Shown piece after piece: positions 1-11,190 of a DNA stretch of 64,000 bases (position 1 is the stretch's first letter; each line of letters opens with the position of its first letter). The notes beneath the pieces were generated by a model. The model saw only the letters and a list, made by a program, of their open reading frames with translations, made no database searches and was not told the origin of the DNA. This stretch comes from Amblyomma americanum (lineage: Eukaryota > Arthropoda > Arachnida > Ixodida > Ixodidae), in the NCBI RefSeq assembly GCF_052857255.1, contig NC_135498.1:115325134-115389133 (forward strand), in the 5' to 3' direction. The translations under genes and the position numbers were made by a program.

Positions 1-435
1 ATAATCTGCGAGGGTCTGCCGTATGCGCTATGACGCATGCTAGTGGTCTTAAATGCTATTATTCCATGACCTGGTCTCAGGGAGACACTCTAAAAACATC
101 TAGTCTTCCAATCCACGATATAGCAGTACCCATTATAAGCTGCTGTTCCATTCTCAGACATGATCATCACTTTTGCTCATTGATATTTCCGTGTAACATT
201 TTACTTTGCATGTATACACCATGAGTCGTATGCTTTCAATTCCTGCGTGACCTATTTTGTGCTTTGATGTCATCAGAAAATCGATGTTTCCTGAGTTTTT
301 TTAGATAAACGTTTACATCTAGCTTTCTTATGCCTGTAGGTTTAAGACTCACCCAGATGACTTCTTTCCTCTCTATCTTCTCAAAATTACCAGCTGAAAA
401 CTTGGAAACGACCGGCGCATGAAGCACAGACCAGC
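1..435. other. no recognisable feature
   Basis: Short open frames occur on both strands but none carries a motif or splice context I recognise. The segment ends at a hairpin that starts at 436. Confidence 0.4.
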
Positions 436-524
436 GAAACAGACGCAGGGAAGAACAAGTAGGCTCACACACAACACCAGCGGTGTTGTGTGCGTGCCTT
501 CTTGTTTTTTCCTGCGTCTGTTTC
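436..524. repeat. 89-bp imperfect hairpin (possible MITE)
   Basis: GAAACAGACGCAGG at 436-449 is the exact reverse complement of CCTGCGTCTGTTTC at 511-524. The pairing continues inward through an AAGAACAAG/CTTGTTTTTT pair and a near-perfect ACACAACACC/GGTGTTGTGT pair around a loop of about 3 bases. The whole segment could fold into one long stem. It may be a short palindromic MITE or a snap-back insertion. No target-site duplication is obvious. Confidence 0.6.
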
Positions 525-804
525 AAAGGTCCACCATTGCGCATTATGAACCAACTAGGACAGCAATTTATTGACGCACAGACGTACTGCGGCCTCGCTT
601 CACTTGGCATTGAAAGGTATTCGTGATACGCATCTGCGTATTGTTTCACTTATTGTAAGAAAAGTAAAAAATTCACTTACAGACGCGGGTTTCTTCGCCT
701 AGATCTGTTCGTAACATTTTTTCAGCTTAAACTGCTTGTTTCACAAGGAAAAAAATTTATAGTTGGACGTTGTGAAATCAAGGAATATTTTATTTGTTTC
801 CTAC

Positions 805-961
805 CTGTAGCAAAAGCGTCCAGCAGCTTGAGTCCTGCGAGAGGGATCATAGCTATTAGGTGAGCTTTCGAATTCGAGTCCTTGAAGCTTATATTGTCCA
901 ATTCCGACACGAAAAAACTCTCCACGGAGTTTTCGATGTCTGCCTCCGCGAGAGTAAGAAT
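805..961 (-). CDS. possible host exon, unidentified
   Basis: On the minus strand an open frame runs from just after a stop near 962 to a canonical donor, with CTACAG joined to GTAGGA at 805/804. The encoded segment is about 50 residues, acidic then hydrophobic, and includes SVESFFVSELDNISFKDSN followed by a hydrophobic helix-like stretch ending LLDAFATG. Possible acceptors lie in the CTCTCGCGGAGGCAG tract near 945-955. The composition is more protein-like than the surrounding shadow frames. I do not recognise the family, and a chance open frame is possible. Confidence 0.3.
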
Positions 962-1340
962 TTAAGCGTCGTTCAGCTTGTCCTCAAAGTCACGCCGTTG
1001 ATCTCGACACTTCTGCCTTCGCAGCTAACGCCGTCTATGCTGTGCGTTTTGAGTCCCTGAGCAGTGTTTCTGATGTTTCCTACTCAGAACGTTTCCCCGC
1101 TTGTTCAGGCAGAGTGCTTGCAAGAATGCGAAGGCGTAGTTTGTGTTCATCGCGATCATGCACCTCCTTGACTTGCGTCCGCACACAATTGGTGCGTGGC
1201 AGTCGCGCTATTCCCGATGTCACGTGCTTGATGCTGGAGGGGAGGTACTAAGATTGCGTGGATTAAAATTTGTAAATCTATTTCAAGACGGTTTGGAAGA
1301 AGTTTGCACACGATCTGACTTCTCTTCCTCAGAATATCAT
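962..1340. other. no recognisable feature
   Basis: Moderately CpG-bearing DNA between the possible exon and the foldback element. Overlapping short open frames show no family signature. Confidence 0.35.
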
Positions 1341-1344
1341 ATAT

Positions 1345-2125
1345 GTTTTAACGCGACTGCGTGAAGGATACCGCTCTGCAGAAAATTCGTTGTCGGCATT
1401 GTATGCGCTGTCAGCGAAAAAACAGGCGGCTCACTTTCCAACTAAGTGAAGGGGCCTTATGACGTCGTCACAACCTGCCCATCGAACTATGACCAAAAAC
1501 TGCCAGCCGTGGCAGGTGGCAGTCGTATTAACGATTGGTTATGAGGAAATGCTGGGAGAAAACGACCTGGGTCTCACAAGTCCCACCGGTGGCCATGTTT
1601 AAAAACCCCCTTGCCGGGGCGATTCGGTGTCGCTTAACCGCTGCATTACCGCACCAGGAGTGGTATAAGGACTCCTCGCGATCTGTGAATGTATAGTTGA
1701 CCGTGTCTGCGAAGTCATAGGCAAACAAGACACAGGGTCGCTGCAGTGACCCGTTAGCGTTGTCGCGCAATGCTCTTAAGGCGGAGCTTGTCCCCTCCAG
1801 TTTTTTCTTCTTGGCATAATTACTAGCGATCGCACGATACGAACTTCAGGGAGACACTTAAGTTCTAACTTAAGGGTATGGCGCGATAGTGTAATGAGTT
1901 ATTTACCATATCGACAGAAGGTCATTCTCCACTTTACATTCATACATTCCTTGGTGTCCTCATAGTCCTCCTGGAGTAGTGAGCAGGTGGTGATGACGCC
2001 ACCTGGTCATGTGACCTAGGTGGCCCACCGGCCAGCGCCTCAGTTGTGATTTTTAGCTCACAACGGCGACAACGCCAACGCCGGATTTTCTGCGTAGCGG
2101 GCCCTTTAACTGCATCGCTTTAAAA
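1345..2125. mobile_element. foldback-type DNA element, copy 1
   Basis: The left end reads forward with CTGCAGAAAATTCGTTGTCGG and the motif GCGCTGTCAGCGAAAAA. The right end carries the reverse complement of the same module (GCCGGATTTTCTGCGTAGCGG near 2080-2100). The two halves are diverged inverted copies of a module also present in direct orientation at 6,735-7,200. Shared landmarks are CGCTTAACCGCTGCA, TGAATGTA and the CTATCGCG segment. I saw no transposase coding. The core AGAAAATCCGGCGTCGGCGTTGTCGG resembles a very common tick intergenic repeat; this is recalled, not searched. Confidence 0.6.
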
Positions 2126-4029
2126 ACGTTGCGGTCGATCAGGTGTCACGACTGCAGCTTTCATCTCAACTCATGCAATTTAGTTATTCTCAGCCCGGTA
2201 TATTCGAAGGCAGGACGGCGGATGTTTCCAACACGCAATATTTCCTCTTATTCTACGTGTTTTAAGCTAGAGCCGATGCGGTTAAGATACATTTTTGCTA
2301 CCCCACATAATTGCGAGAGTATCGATGTCAACTTGATGTCACCACGCAGATCCAATGTTTAACGATGCTTCAGAAAGCGTTGGTAATTAGCCTGCGGCTG
2401 AGAGTGTCTCAGTATTGAGAAGTAGGAGACAAGTAATTCCTGCTCATATTCTATGAAACTTTCCTGTTCTGCTCGTTCCCTGCGCCAAATATACCCATGC
2501 CATTCAGCGCTGTAAACTGGGTAGCCCTATTCGGGAATCACTCATTTAATACAATTACGTTGTTACTGCATCCTTGGCAATGATACCATTCCTAACGAGG
2601 ATGAATCTGCTGCGAATGCCCTTATTTGCTGACAAAAAAAGCACTCAAGCACGGACAGCTACAGAATTACCTCTATTCTGTGTTTCGCGACAGCGCATTT
2701 TTGCAGGTTCCAGTGACTCACCGCACAGTAGAACGATCACGTTATGGTACTCGTGAAGCTTCATCGCAGCTCTATGAGCTGCCCGTTGTGACCGCACTCC
2801 GCTGCAAGAAAGCCCTAAAATGTACTGTGCTAACAGCGACGGCAGCGCAAAAAAAGCAGGCGCTTTGGGCTGTTAAAAGAATGCACATTCTATTATCAGC
2901 GCTGCGAATAAGACAGCGCATACAATTGTAGACCTTTGAAGAAATACTTCAGAGCATGCTTGCCAAAGGGCATGAAGGAAACATAGATATAAGCATGTGT
3001 CGTCAGTTTATATTGCACAATATCAAGTGGGTTGACAAAAAAAAAGTTCATCTGCTGTCTGATTTGATACTAGAAAAAAATGAAAATACCAAGTTGAATT
3101 CCACTTAAAACGATATCCTGAGAAGAATATAAAAAATGTCACGGAAGTCAACGACCATCACGTTTATACGTTTTTCTGCGTCAAGAGAATCACGTGCAAA
3201 TCATGCAGACGACTGTTGGCATGCTCTCCGCTTGCTGTTGGGTTCAATCATACAAAATGTCGCACCTATGCGTCCTTCGACTACAATATCTCCCATGTAG
3301 AAAGTCAAGGGAACAAATTTCTTAGACGCAAAAGTATACTTTTGAAATCCCCGCCAACACGTCATTATATGCATTGAAAATGGCTTTCTGTTCAGTTGAT
3401 CAGGTCATATCTGAACTTTGAGGTAAAGAAGCCATTTGTGAACCACGGAAGTGTAGCTTATATGCAAGAACACGTCATTACAGTAGACATGTAGCAATCA
3501 TCGCTTCAAGAATCCTACTTCTCTGATTTTTCGGAAGGCACTGAAGATGAGAAGCCCAATATTAGTATGAGCTGTGGTTATCAGTGTGTTTTCAAAAGAA
3601 TATTTGGCGCGTGTCATTTGAACGCTAGCACATGAGCAAGACATACCACTTTCAGAGAGGTAACAGCATCAGATTCAGGCGGAAGCTAACGAGACACCTT
3701 TTGCAAAAAAAAAAACGCATGAACTTCACCAAGAGCCACATGAGTGCTTCTGGAGAGTTTAAGCATGCAATAGGCGTCTATACCAGAAAAAAGGCGGAAA
3801 AACACGCGAAAACTACGCCTTTTCCAGCGACGGGAATATTGGGTGCCGAAGTTCAGCTCAAAATTACCGGAATTTTTTCAGAATGGCTGAGCACGCAAGA
3901 AGTGTGTGGCGTTTTCATAATTATAAAAAAGCTGCCAGTAGAGCTCACCTCAGCGCTTGACCAATCCTTCTGTAAAAAAGCCGAGCGTCTTGATTTCTTG
4001 TTCTTGTTCCATGTTCCAGTTTCCGAGCG
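2126..4029. other. AT-rich intergenic DNA
   Basis: No repeat family or gene is recognised. A 101-codon open frame at 2626-2931 (+) has no family motif. An open frame beginning at 3632 joins the LINE below, but its first 130 or so residues have no reverse-transcriptase features. Confidence 0.4.
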
Positions 4030-5655
4030 CTATGACGTAATGAACTCGTATTTCATCTTCGTTTCCACCAGCGATCCGACAGAAAGCAACATTTTCTTGC
4101 CAAACCTTAGCTATGAACGCATTCCACCTATTACCATCGCATTTCAGGGAATTTTAAATCTTATTGGTAATCTGAAGTAATAAACTTCCCCTGGATCAGA
4201 CAACATACTCTCCAAGATACTCAAAGGAAAAAAAATATTTTTCAAGACAAATCCTACACCAGACTGTTGCTCAGTCTCTTGGTACCAGCCAAATTCTGGA
4301 CTGCAGAAAATTAAGCACAGTTGTACAAATCTTCAAAGCAAGAGATCGCACCAACCCCTCGAACTATTGTCCCATTTAACTGATGTGCACCTCGTGTAAA
4401 CTTTCCGAGCATATAATACTCGCATATTGCATCTCACCCCGATCAGAACTCTTTTCCCAACCAACATGACTTAAGGGCTGGTTTTTCAGGCGAAACATAA
4501 CTCTTTGTAGTTAACGCTGGTCTTCACTTAAATTCAGACATTTATTTCAAACCTTACTTAAATCTCGCCAAAGCATTCGATCGTGTCCCCCATCACAGTC
4601 TGATGTGTACACTCTCAGGGCTGTCACTCGACCCGCTTACTCTATACTGGATCCACTGCTTCATAACTCAGTTCAACGTGATCGCCAGTCATGCATCCGT
4701 AACTACCAGAATTATCTACGGGGTTCCCCAGGGATCGCTTTTTGCACCGCTACTGCTTTTTTTTTAAATTTTCATCAATTTTTGTCATCTGGTATCACGT
4801 CAACTGTCCTTTTCTTTTTCGGATGATTGCGTCCTTCGCCTTGTCAGCAATAGCAAAGATCAGGAAATATTACAGGATGATCTTTGCGAAACCCAGAAGT
4901 GGTGCTGCGAATGGCTAATGCAGCTCAATGTTTCAAAATACAAATTCATGCCCATTTCACGCAAACGCTGCAGGTTCCATTACTCGCACTCCCTGAAATC
5001 CGTAGCCTTGTCTCAAACTGTTTCATACAGGTACCTCGGCAGCGAGACAACGACCAATCTAACTTGGGGAGATCGCATAAGGAAACTATGTACTAGTGCT
5101 TCCAGATAGCTTGGATTCTTTAGGAGTTCACTCGCAGCAGCTGTCCTCTCCAGGCCATCAGACAACTAGCATATGAAACATATATTAGCAGTGAACTAGA
5201 ATACGGCTCAGCAATATAGAACCCTCATCAGGCCTACTGATTAACTCACTCGAAGCCATCCTAAACCTGCCAGCACGTTTCATTACCTCCCAGTATAAAG
5301 CTTGGTTCAGTGTTATTATCATGAAATCATCTCTCGGCCTCAAATCATTAGCGCTTTTTACAAAAATTTCAATTCTTTGCCTCTTCCACACTGTGACAAT
5401 TTTCTACTCACTCCGATACGATCATCCCGCTACTCATTTTATTCCTGCAGCCTACAGCGGTTACACGGTTCCACTAATGCACTCAACAAATCGTTTCTTC
5501 CTAGTGCGATTGAAGACTGGAATAACCTTTCCGTACACATTGTCACTCAGACTAAACCTTCCAGATTTAGGTACCTACTCACTGACCATTTATTTTCTTT
5601 GCTCTGTACTCAGTATCAGCTACCATGTACTGCAGTTTGATAAACATGTTTTACT
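4030..5655 (+). pseudogene. LINE reverse transcriptase remnant (CR1/Jockey-like)
   Basis: A decayed non-LTR retrotransposon ORF2 can be followed across several frames. The order matches a LINE RT: a finger-region segment (FQGILNLIGNL, then NSSPGSDN), the RT block around FKARDRTNPSNY, the catalytic-region marker AKAFDRVPHH near 4575, the GVPQGS block near 4728, a thumb segment, and finally a C-terminal block with FLPSAIEDWNNL near 5490. The YADD box is not recoverable. Stops and indels break it at least every few hundred bases, so it cannot encode a working RT. Motif order is seen in the sequence; the clade is inferred and uncertain. Confidence 0.75.
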
Positions 5656-6124
5656 GTACTCGTATTCTTGTTGTCTGTATTGCTTTATGTTCTTATTTTG
5701 CCTCTATCACAGTATATCCCTGCTTGGTTACTTCAATTCGTTATGTTCTCTTTCCTTTTGCTTCGTTCTGCTACCAGTTACCTTTTCCTTCGTATATACG
5801 ACCGCCAGGTACTCTTCTATCCCCTCCCCTCCTGTCTCTCACTACGTCAATACTACGGGTAGTACCCAACCTCTACCATCGTCCTTAAGGGACACTGCCA
5901 GTGCGTCGCCTGATGGGATAGGTTTCGAGTTTTCAGGATAGCAAACACAAGATAGCGCTTGCAAGGATGAGCGTCCTATAGTCATCGATGATCTTCATTA
6001 CAGGAGCCATTGCCTTTATGTTCGTAATTCCCTCTATGAAAGCCTGTTTTCAGTTAGAGAGCGATCTTTCCGCATATTGTTCTCACCGCTGTCGGACATC
6101 AAAAACAGCTAAAACTTTTATCGA
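5656..6124. other. no recognisable feature beyond possible LINE 3' tail
   Basis: The T/C-rich stretch follows the LINE C-terminal block and may be its 3' untranslated end, but no A-rich tail or target duplication was found. Confidence 0.3.
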
Positions 6125-6425
6125 AAAGCTTCTTAACTAAAGACATACACCAAACTTTGAAACAATGCAGACAAGGCAACAATCAACGGAATACGACACA
6201 CAGAGTGAAGACACGACGACGCCGACTGACAACTGATCTTTATATGGGTGTAGATACATATAATAGGCAAATATGCAAAGGTGTTTGGGGGGGAGGGAGC
6301 AGAAGGGAGCATGGATTGCTGCTTTGTCGCCAGAAAACAGTCCTGCGTGCCTCATTTGATTTCTTACTTGTGGCGAGGCATTCGTCATTAAAACATGGCG
6401 TTTATTTTCGAGAGAAAAAAAAAGT
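6125..6425 (-). mobile_element. possible Penelope-like element 3' tail fragment
   Basis: Read on the minus strand, the sequence contains a TATAAAGATCAGTTGTCAGT-type stretch followed by GTGTCTTCACTCTGTGTGTCG, which resembles the 3' untranslated regions of tick PLEs that I recall. No GIY-YIG coding is visible here, so the assignment is tentative. The plus strand holds a G run (GGGGGGGAGGGAG) near 6290 and an A run near 6415. Confidence 0.3.
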
Positions 6426-6660
6426 TATTCTTGTGGTCCCCACCGCACGATGAATTCTGGGTCTCTGAGCCGGGAGACCAAAACCGGCTTGCCGGAGTTC
6501 GTGCGCAGCCACGCCCTGAAGCACATGTCACCCGGAGGCGTGCTTATTACATGGTCTTTCGTCGCACTCCGCGGCAGCCCGGGCGCAGCACAACAGCCCG
6601 TGACGCGCACCGATGAGTCACGGGTGGTTGGTGGCGCGTCACTCGGGGGGTCTTAATTAC
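6426..6660. other. CpG-rich island-like segment
   Basis: About 230 bp of GC- and CpG-rich sequence stands out from AT-rich flanks. Open frames exist on both strands (61-73 codons), with no recognised motif. It could be part of a longer repeat, a host exon or a small CpG island. Confidence 0.3.
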
Positions 6661-6734
6661 CACGATATGCTGAACACGTAGAATACATGCCGGATATTTC
6701 AATCTAGAGCTCACACGTGGCGTCAATCGGTCGG

Positions 6735-7490
6735 TTTTAACTCGACAGCGTTAAAAACCCGTTACTCAGAAAATCCGGCGTCGGCGTTGTCGGCGTACTG
6801 AGCGAAAAATCCCGAACGTGACTCTGGCAGGTGGTGTCCAGAGAGAAACCTTTGCGGGAGGTGGCGCACCTAGGTCACGTGACCTTGTGGCGACATCACA
6901 TCCTGCACACCGTATAGTGAGAAAGCTGCCCACCGTAGGCGGGGGTGGTTAAATTAATGATTGGTGGCTCGGGAAGAGCAACCTAGGCCGCCAAAGGCTG
7001 ACCGCTGGTAGCATCTGCCATCGCAGGGCAGTGTTGCATCGCTTAACCGCTGCACAAGGACGAGCGTGAAGACTCCCAGGGCTGTATGAATGTAAAGTAG
7101 AGAATGACCTGTATATTTGGGACTTTACCCATTACGCTATCGCGTCATACCATTAAGCTGGAGCTTAAGTGTCCGCCCTTCCCAATTTTGTAGCGATAGC
7201 TACATACGGTAGCATTTCGAGCCTTCTGCGTGACTGTGGCACATGACCGTGGCGGCGCCGCCATCACCACGTGGTCACGTGGTTGTTCACGTGACCAGCC
7301 ACGTGGTGCGGAGCAGCCTCTCCTGCCCGCGGCACGGCGCGCCCACGAAACCCAGCTGCAACAGCTGTGCGCATGCGCCGAGTCAAGTGGGACGAACATG
7401 AAGAAGGAACGCGAAGCGAAACGGAGCGGCGAAAGACCGACTTTGCAATTAAACTGAGCAAGTTCCACTCGGCCAGCTATAGCTATCGCG
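6735..7490 (+). mobile_element. foldback-type DNA element, copy 2
   Basis: Starts with the module TTAACTCGACAGCGTTAAAA followed by CAGAAAATCCGGCGTCGGCG, the same terminal motif found at both ends of the copy at 1,345-2,125. It shares further landmarks with that copy: CGCTTAACCGCTGCA, TGTATGAATGTAAAGTAGAG, TACGCTATCGCG and GGAGCTTAAGTGTC. The right part (7,230-7,460) is GC-rich with repeated CACGTG palindromes. I did not find a clear inverted partner of the left end on the right, so this may be a truncated or half copy. No coding capacity is seen. Confidence 0.5.
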
Positions 7491-9479
7491 TCACTCCAGG
7501 TTTAACCAGAGCAAAACCACCGCCATTTTTTTTTTCAGAGAATAAGTGTACTTTCGAGAGCTAGCAAAAAATCAACTTTCGATACTCCAGGTCGTTATTT
7601 CGATGCCCGAAATTCTTCTCACGTCAACTTCTTACTCGGGCCGTGACGTACATTTATATACTTTTTATTTCTTTAAATCTTGCTGGAGCAAAGTGACGTT
7701 GTAACGTAAGAAGACCTCGTCATGTGGCATAAATGCTTTAAGATGCGATCTACATCTTCAGGAGGTTATGTTATAGCCAATGCTCATCTGCGAGCAGGAT
7801 ACACTGAGCAGAACATTTCAGGAAATTTTGACGGTTTACACGAAAATGTATTCATGCTGGCGACCATCATGCCTTTAGCTAAAAATAAGAACAAAAACCG
7901 CATGTGGTCAATAGCGCTCCAAACCGAGCCTCCATTGCTTCATCTCATTCGCAGAATGTGGCGGTACAGATTTCACTCAAGAACCCTCGTATCAAAACCT
8001 GATGTTCTCAAAAATAAGCACACAACAAGCTTAACTCAGTGCTCAATGCATATAATATTCTTAAAATTGGTCTTGCGTGCCGGATGTAACTGGAATGAAG
8101 ACAAAAGAGGCAACGCCACAAATACCCGCTACATGCAGCCTTATTCTGTTGAATCAGAAACTACCGAATACCTTTCTCTTAAGTGTATATACTCTTTTAC
8201 ACAGCCATCGTGTCTTAGCATGAAAATGCCAATTCTTGTGAGCAGTGGGACAAATGTTCTCTGCCCCGGTGATTCCTATCGGAAAGGATTTTAATAGGCT
8301 GAGATAAGCATCGACCTCTGTTTCGAAGCCTTTTTGCACGTAATGACGTCACTGCTATCACGACATATGCAGCATTTTTACACAGTATATACAAAAGACT
8401 TTAGTTAAGAAAGAGAAAGGACAAGCTCCGTTTTGAAATATCAGGAAGGAAACATGGTGATATTTTACGCCTTATTAGGTTAAGCTAAGGAAACTTTAAA
8501 TTTGCATTTCAAGTGTGCTCTTTGTTGGAGATCGTTTACAATGAATCGGAATGAGTCAGCTTAACAACAAGCGTCTTTCTGGCAATAATGTGCTTGAATT
8601 TATAGTAGCCTTTCTTCAATAGGCGCTTATGCTTATACTGCAAAAAGTTTCGCAACGCTTGTTTCGGCTACCCAATTTAATTATAAAGTTCGATCTTGGA
8701 AAAAAAAAAGTTATGATATGCATTTGCCTCTCAACATAACAGCTAAAAATTTGCGAGCGATGCGAAGACATGATACCGAACGTCTCTTGCTACCGGCTTT
8801 TCCACTTTTATGTGTTTTTATCTTTGTGAGCTGACTATGATCTTCTCAAAATTCGGAATGGCGGGTAAACGTCCCCTGCACCCTCCCGTCGTCACCGCCG
8901 AGCAGACTGCGGCACACCCAGTTGGCTACTTGAACGTTGCGGGCGTGAAGCTCCCAGATTCTGCTGATGACTCAACTCCGTGCTGACCGAAATGAACTCC
9001 GGAAGACAGCAGCACATTTGTTGAGTCGTGCCGCCTGCAAAAGAAGTTGCGCAGACCATCAAAAGTGAATTAGTCACCTAAAATTAAAACCGGGGTTGTT
9101 CGCTGTGGCCTTCTTACCAACAACGGCGACATTCAATCTGAATACCATAAACAGACAGCACTGACTAAGTTCTTCGACGACGCGGTTCCGGGACAAGTCC
9201 GAGAGGTCAGAATCAACACATGGAAAAATATCATGACAGTGATGTGTAAACCCGGGCATTGGTGGGCAAGCTGAAAGAAATTGGTCTGCTTCGCGAGATG
9301 GCAGTCAGCTCCTTTCTTGATCATGGAAAACAGACTACCACTGATACCATTACGGATTTCGACTCAGATATAAGAGCCAGTGACCTCCGGACGCTGGTAA
9401 ATCCTTCGGCCCGGATCATCGATGTTTCATCGTTCCGGCCACTCGAAGTGTGCAAACTTAGTGTTTGAAACTGACTCCT
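7491..9479. other. intergenic DNA with one long unidentified open frame
   Basis: An open frame of 190 codons at 7722-8294 (+) is longer than most chance frames here, but its translation has no domain, repeat or signal peptide I recognise and it has no splice context. Around 8154-8339 the minus strand is also open. The 8,300-9,250 part holds nothing recognisable. Confidence 0.35.
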
Positions 9480-10015
9480 TCCCATCCCACATTAAGGTAG
9501 GATATGTGAGGCATCCTGTCTATTTGGCGAAAATAACGAAGCGCCGACCAAAAGGTGTTGTCAAGATGGAAGGACGTTTCAGTGAACAAGACTTCCGTGT
9601 GGAAGTCGAAACGTCCTTCCACCTTGACAACACCTTTTGGTCGGCGCTTCGTTATTTTCGCCAATGTATTCACCCCACCAGACGAGATTTCGTCGAACCT
9701 TAGATTTCATCCTGTCTATTTGTATGTTCCTTGGCCTATTCAATGCCACAAATGTAACAAGATTGCACATGTGAGTGCTGTTTGCAGAAATGAGGTATCC
9801 TCCCATCGACATGGCAGAAAAAGCACCAGGAAAAGCTTGCCAAACGGCGAATATTAAGTGCCACAACTACTCGAATGACCATGATGCAACGGCCAAAGAC
9901 TGTCTAAATATAAAGAAGGAAATACTTATCCTGAAGCAGATGGTGAAAGACAATTCCACTTACCAAGTAGCGGCTGGGTCTATTCCTCGACGCTAGCGTC
10001 GCTCCCGACACCGAC
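9480..10015 (+). pseudogene. LINE ORF1 (zinc-knuckle) remnant
   Basis: A CCHC zinc knuckle is readable as CHKCNKIAHVSAVC near 9740-9785, preceded by RFHPVYLYVPWP. After a frame change a second knuckle reads CHNYSNDHDATAKDC near 9860-9905, with the second Cys replaced by Tyr. A basic tail (RR...RSRHRQRSK) follows near 9985-10025. Two knuckles plus a basic tail is the layout of ORF1 in I/Jockey-type LINEs. Frame changes and the palindromic insertion at 9524-9664 make it non-functional. No ORF2 follows directly. Confidence 0.6.
9524..9664. repeat. 57-bp-arm palindrome flanked by 15-bp direct repeats
   Basis: The left arm 9524-9580 and right arm 9608-9664 are reverse complements over 57 bases with one mismatch (T versus C in the TTCCAT/TTCCAC position). 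The 27-base spacer contains a further 7-bp stem, GACTTCC and GGAAGTC. The direct repeat CATCCTGTCTATTTG occurs at 9512-9526 and again at 9708-9722, bracketing the structure. It lies inside LINE ORF1-like sequence. Confidence 0.85.
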
Positions 10016-10029
10016 AGAGGTCAAAACTT

Positions 10030-10145
10030 GTCCAGATCAGGGTCTCGAGCCGAAATCGAACCGAACCCACATTTTTCCCCCAATCTTGCAACTGCACCCG
10101 AACCGGAACGATTCAAAGGAACCGACCCGAACCGGTGCGGGACTC
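10030..10145. repeat. degenerate CCGAA-rich low-complexity tract
   Basis: Repeated short words such as GAACCGAACCC, ACCCGAACCGGAACG and ACCCGAACCGG make a degenerate low-complexity tract. It ends at a T run near 10158. Confidence 0.45.
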
Positions 10146-10603
10146 GGTATAGCCGCACTTTTTTTTTTGCACCCGGCATGCTTTACTTTTTCCTGAAGAT
10201 GACATGTGCGAGCGCGTAGATTTACCCACCGAAAGCTCTCTGCGCAAGGCAATGCAAAAATGACACCAGCAATCTATGCGACAACAAAAGTGAAGGAAAT
10301 GTGGTGTCTATGAAGAAATTTACATGGCGCTTCTGTTATCTGCTTTAAGCAATCTTAAAGCGTTGTGCGCTAGATTAATATGAAGTCTTAATTTTATTAG
10401 AGCTTCCCTTTTTCACCCATTTGCGTATGGTTTAACTCAACTGTTACCACTGCTCTAACTCATAAAGCACCAAGTGAGAATACCTTCCCTTTCCTTGCGT
10501 GGTATGCAATAAATATATAAAACACAGGTTCAACAACGCAACCACGTTGTGAAACATTACTTTGAAGGCGTTCCTTGTCTTAGACAGCAGATACTGAATG
10601 AGA

Positions 10604-10830
10604 CCCCTCACGATGGCTCAGTAGCTAGGGCGCTCGGATGCTGATCCCAATGCGCGGGTTCGATCCGGGCCGAGTTAGCCTCATTTTGATGGCGGCGAAA
10701 TGGAAAAACGCGCGTGTGCTGTGCGATATCAGCGCACGCTAAGGAATGGCGACTGGTCTACGTCAATGTGGAGTTCCCTACTACAGCGTCCCTGATAGTC
10801 TCCGCGTCGCTTCGACACGTTATCCCAAGC
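10604..10830 (+). repeat. tRNA-derived SINE (Ruka-like), diverged
   Basis: The tRNA-like head has an A box in GATGGCTCAGTAGCTAGGGC and a B box GGTTCGATCCG. The body matches the other copies here (GTGTGCTGTGCGATATCAGCG, CGCGCTAAGG-type step), and the end matches the CTGATAG...CGCTTCGACACGTT version seen also at 62.9 kb. It is diverged by many substitutions. Confidence 0.75.
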
Positions 10831-10961
10831 TTTTACTATACATAATAAAGGATGTATAAATTGGGGCTGTTTTTTTTTCATAATCCGAACAGTCTTTTTT
10901 GAGGTGACGAAAATAACTGTGGAAAGCCGGGCATCTGGCAGAAACCAGGATAATTAAATTA

Positions 10962-11190
10962 GTCCTTCTTGAGGAACCGAAATAGAGCAGTAACTGTATC
11001 GCTTCCAGGTTCACGGATACCTCAACCGTGCCGTGAGGGACTGAGGAAGATGCGAATAAAAGAAGAGAAAGAGGTGCTGCAGTGGAGGGTTCCGTCATAA
11101 TTTAGACCACCTAGGGATCTTTAACGCGCACTGACATCACACGTTTAGCGTTCGCCTCCCATTAAAACACGGCCACTGCAGGGGAAAAAG
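10962..11190 (-). repeat. tRNA-derived SINE, 5'-truncated
   Basis: The minus strand carries the SINE body: GATGTCAGTGCGCGTTAAAG, AGATCCCTAGGTGGTC, ACCCTCCACTGCAGCACC and a C/T-rich stretch ending in the GCACGGTTGAGGTATCC step. The tRNA head is missing or unrecognisable. Confidence 0.7.

Noticed and set aside
5321..5941. 206-codon open frame after the LINE
   Set aside because: Its first half is the LINE C-terminus read out of frame, and its second half is Ser/Phe/Leu-rich low-complexity translation of a T/C-rich tail.
9524..9664. Possible CRISPR-like or intron structure
   Set aside because: There is one inverted repeat only, no repeated spacers, and the context is LINE ORF1.
10030..10145. 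Interstitial telomeric repeat
   Set aside because: The words are CCGAA-like, not the arthropod TTAGG repeat, and are too degenerate.
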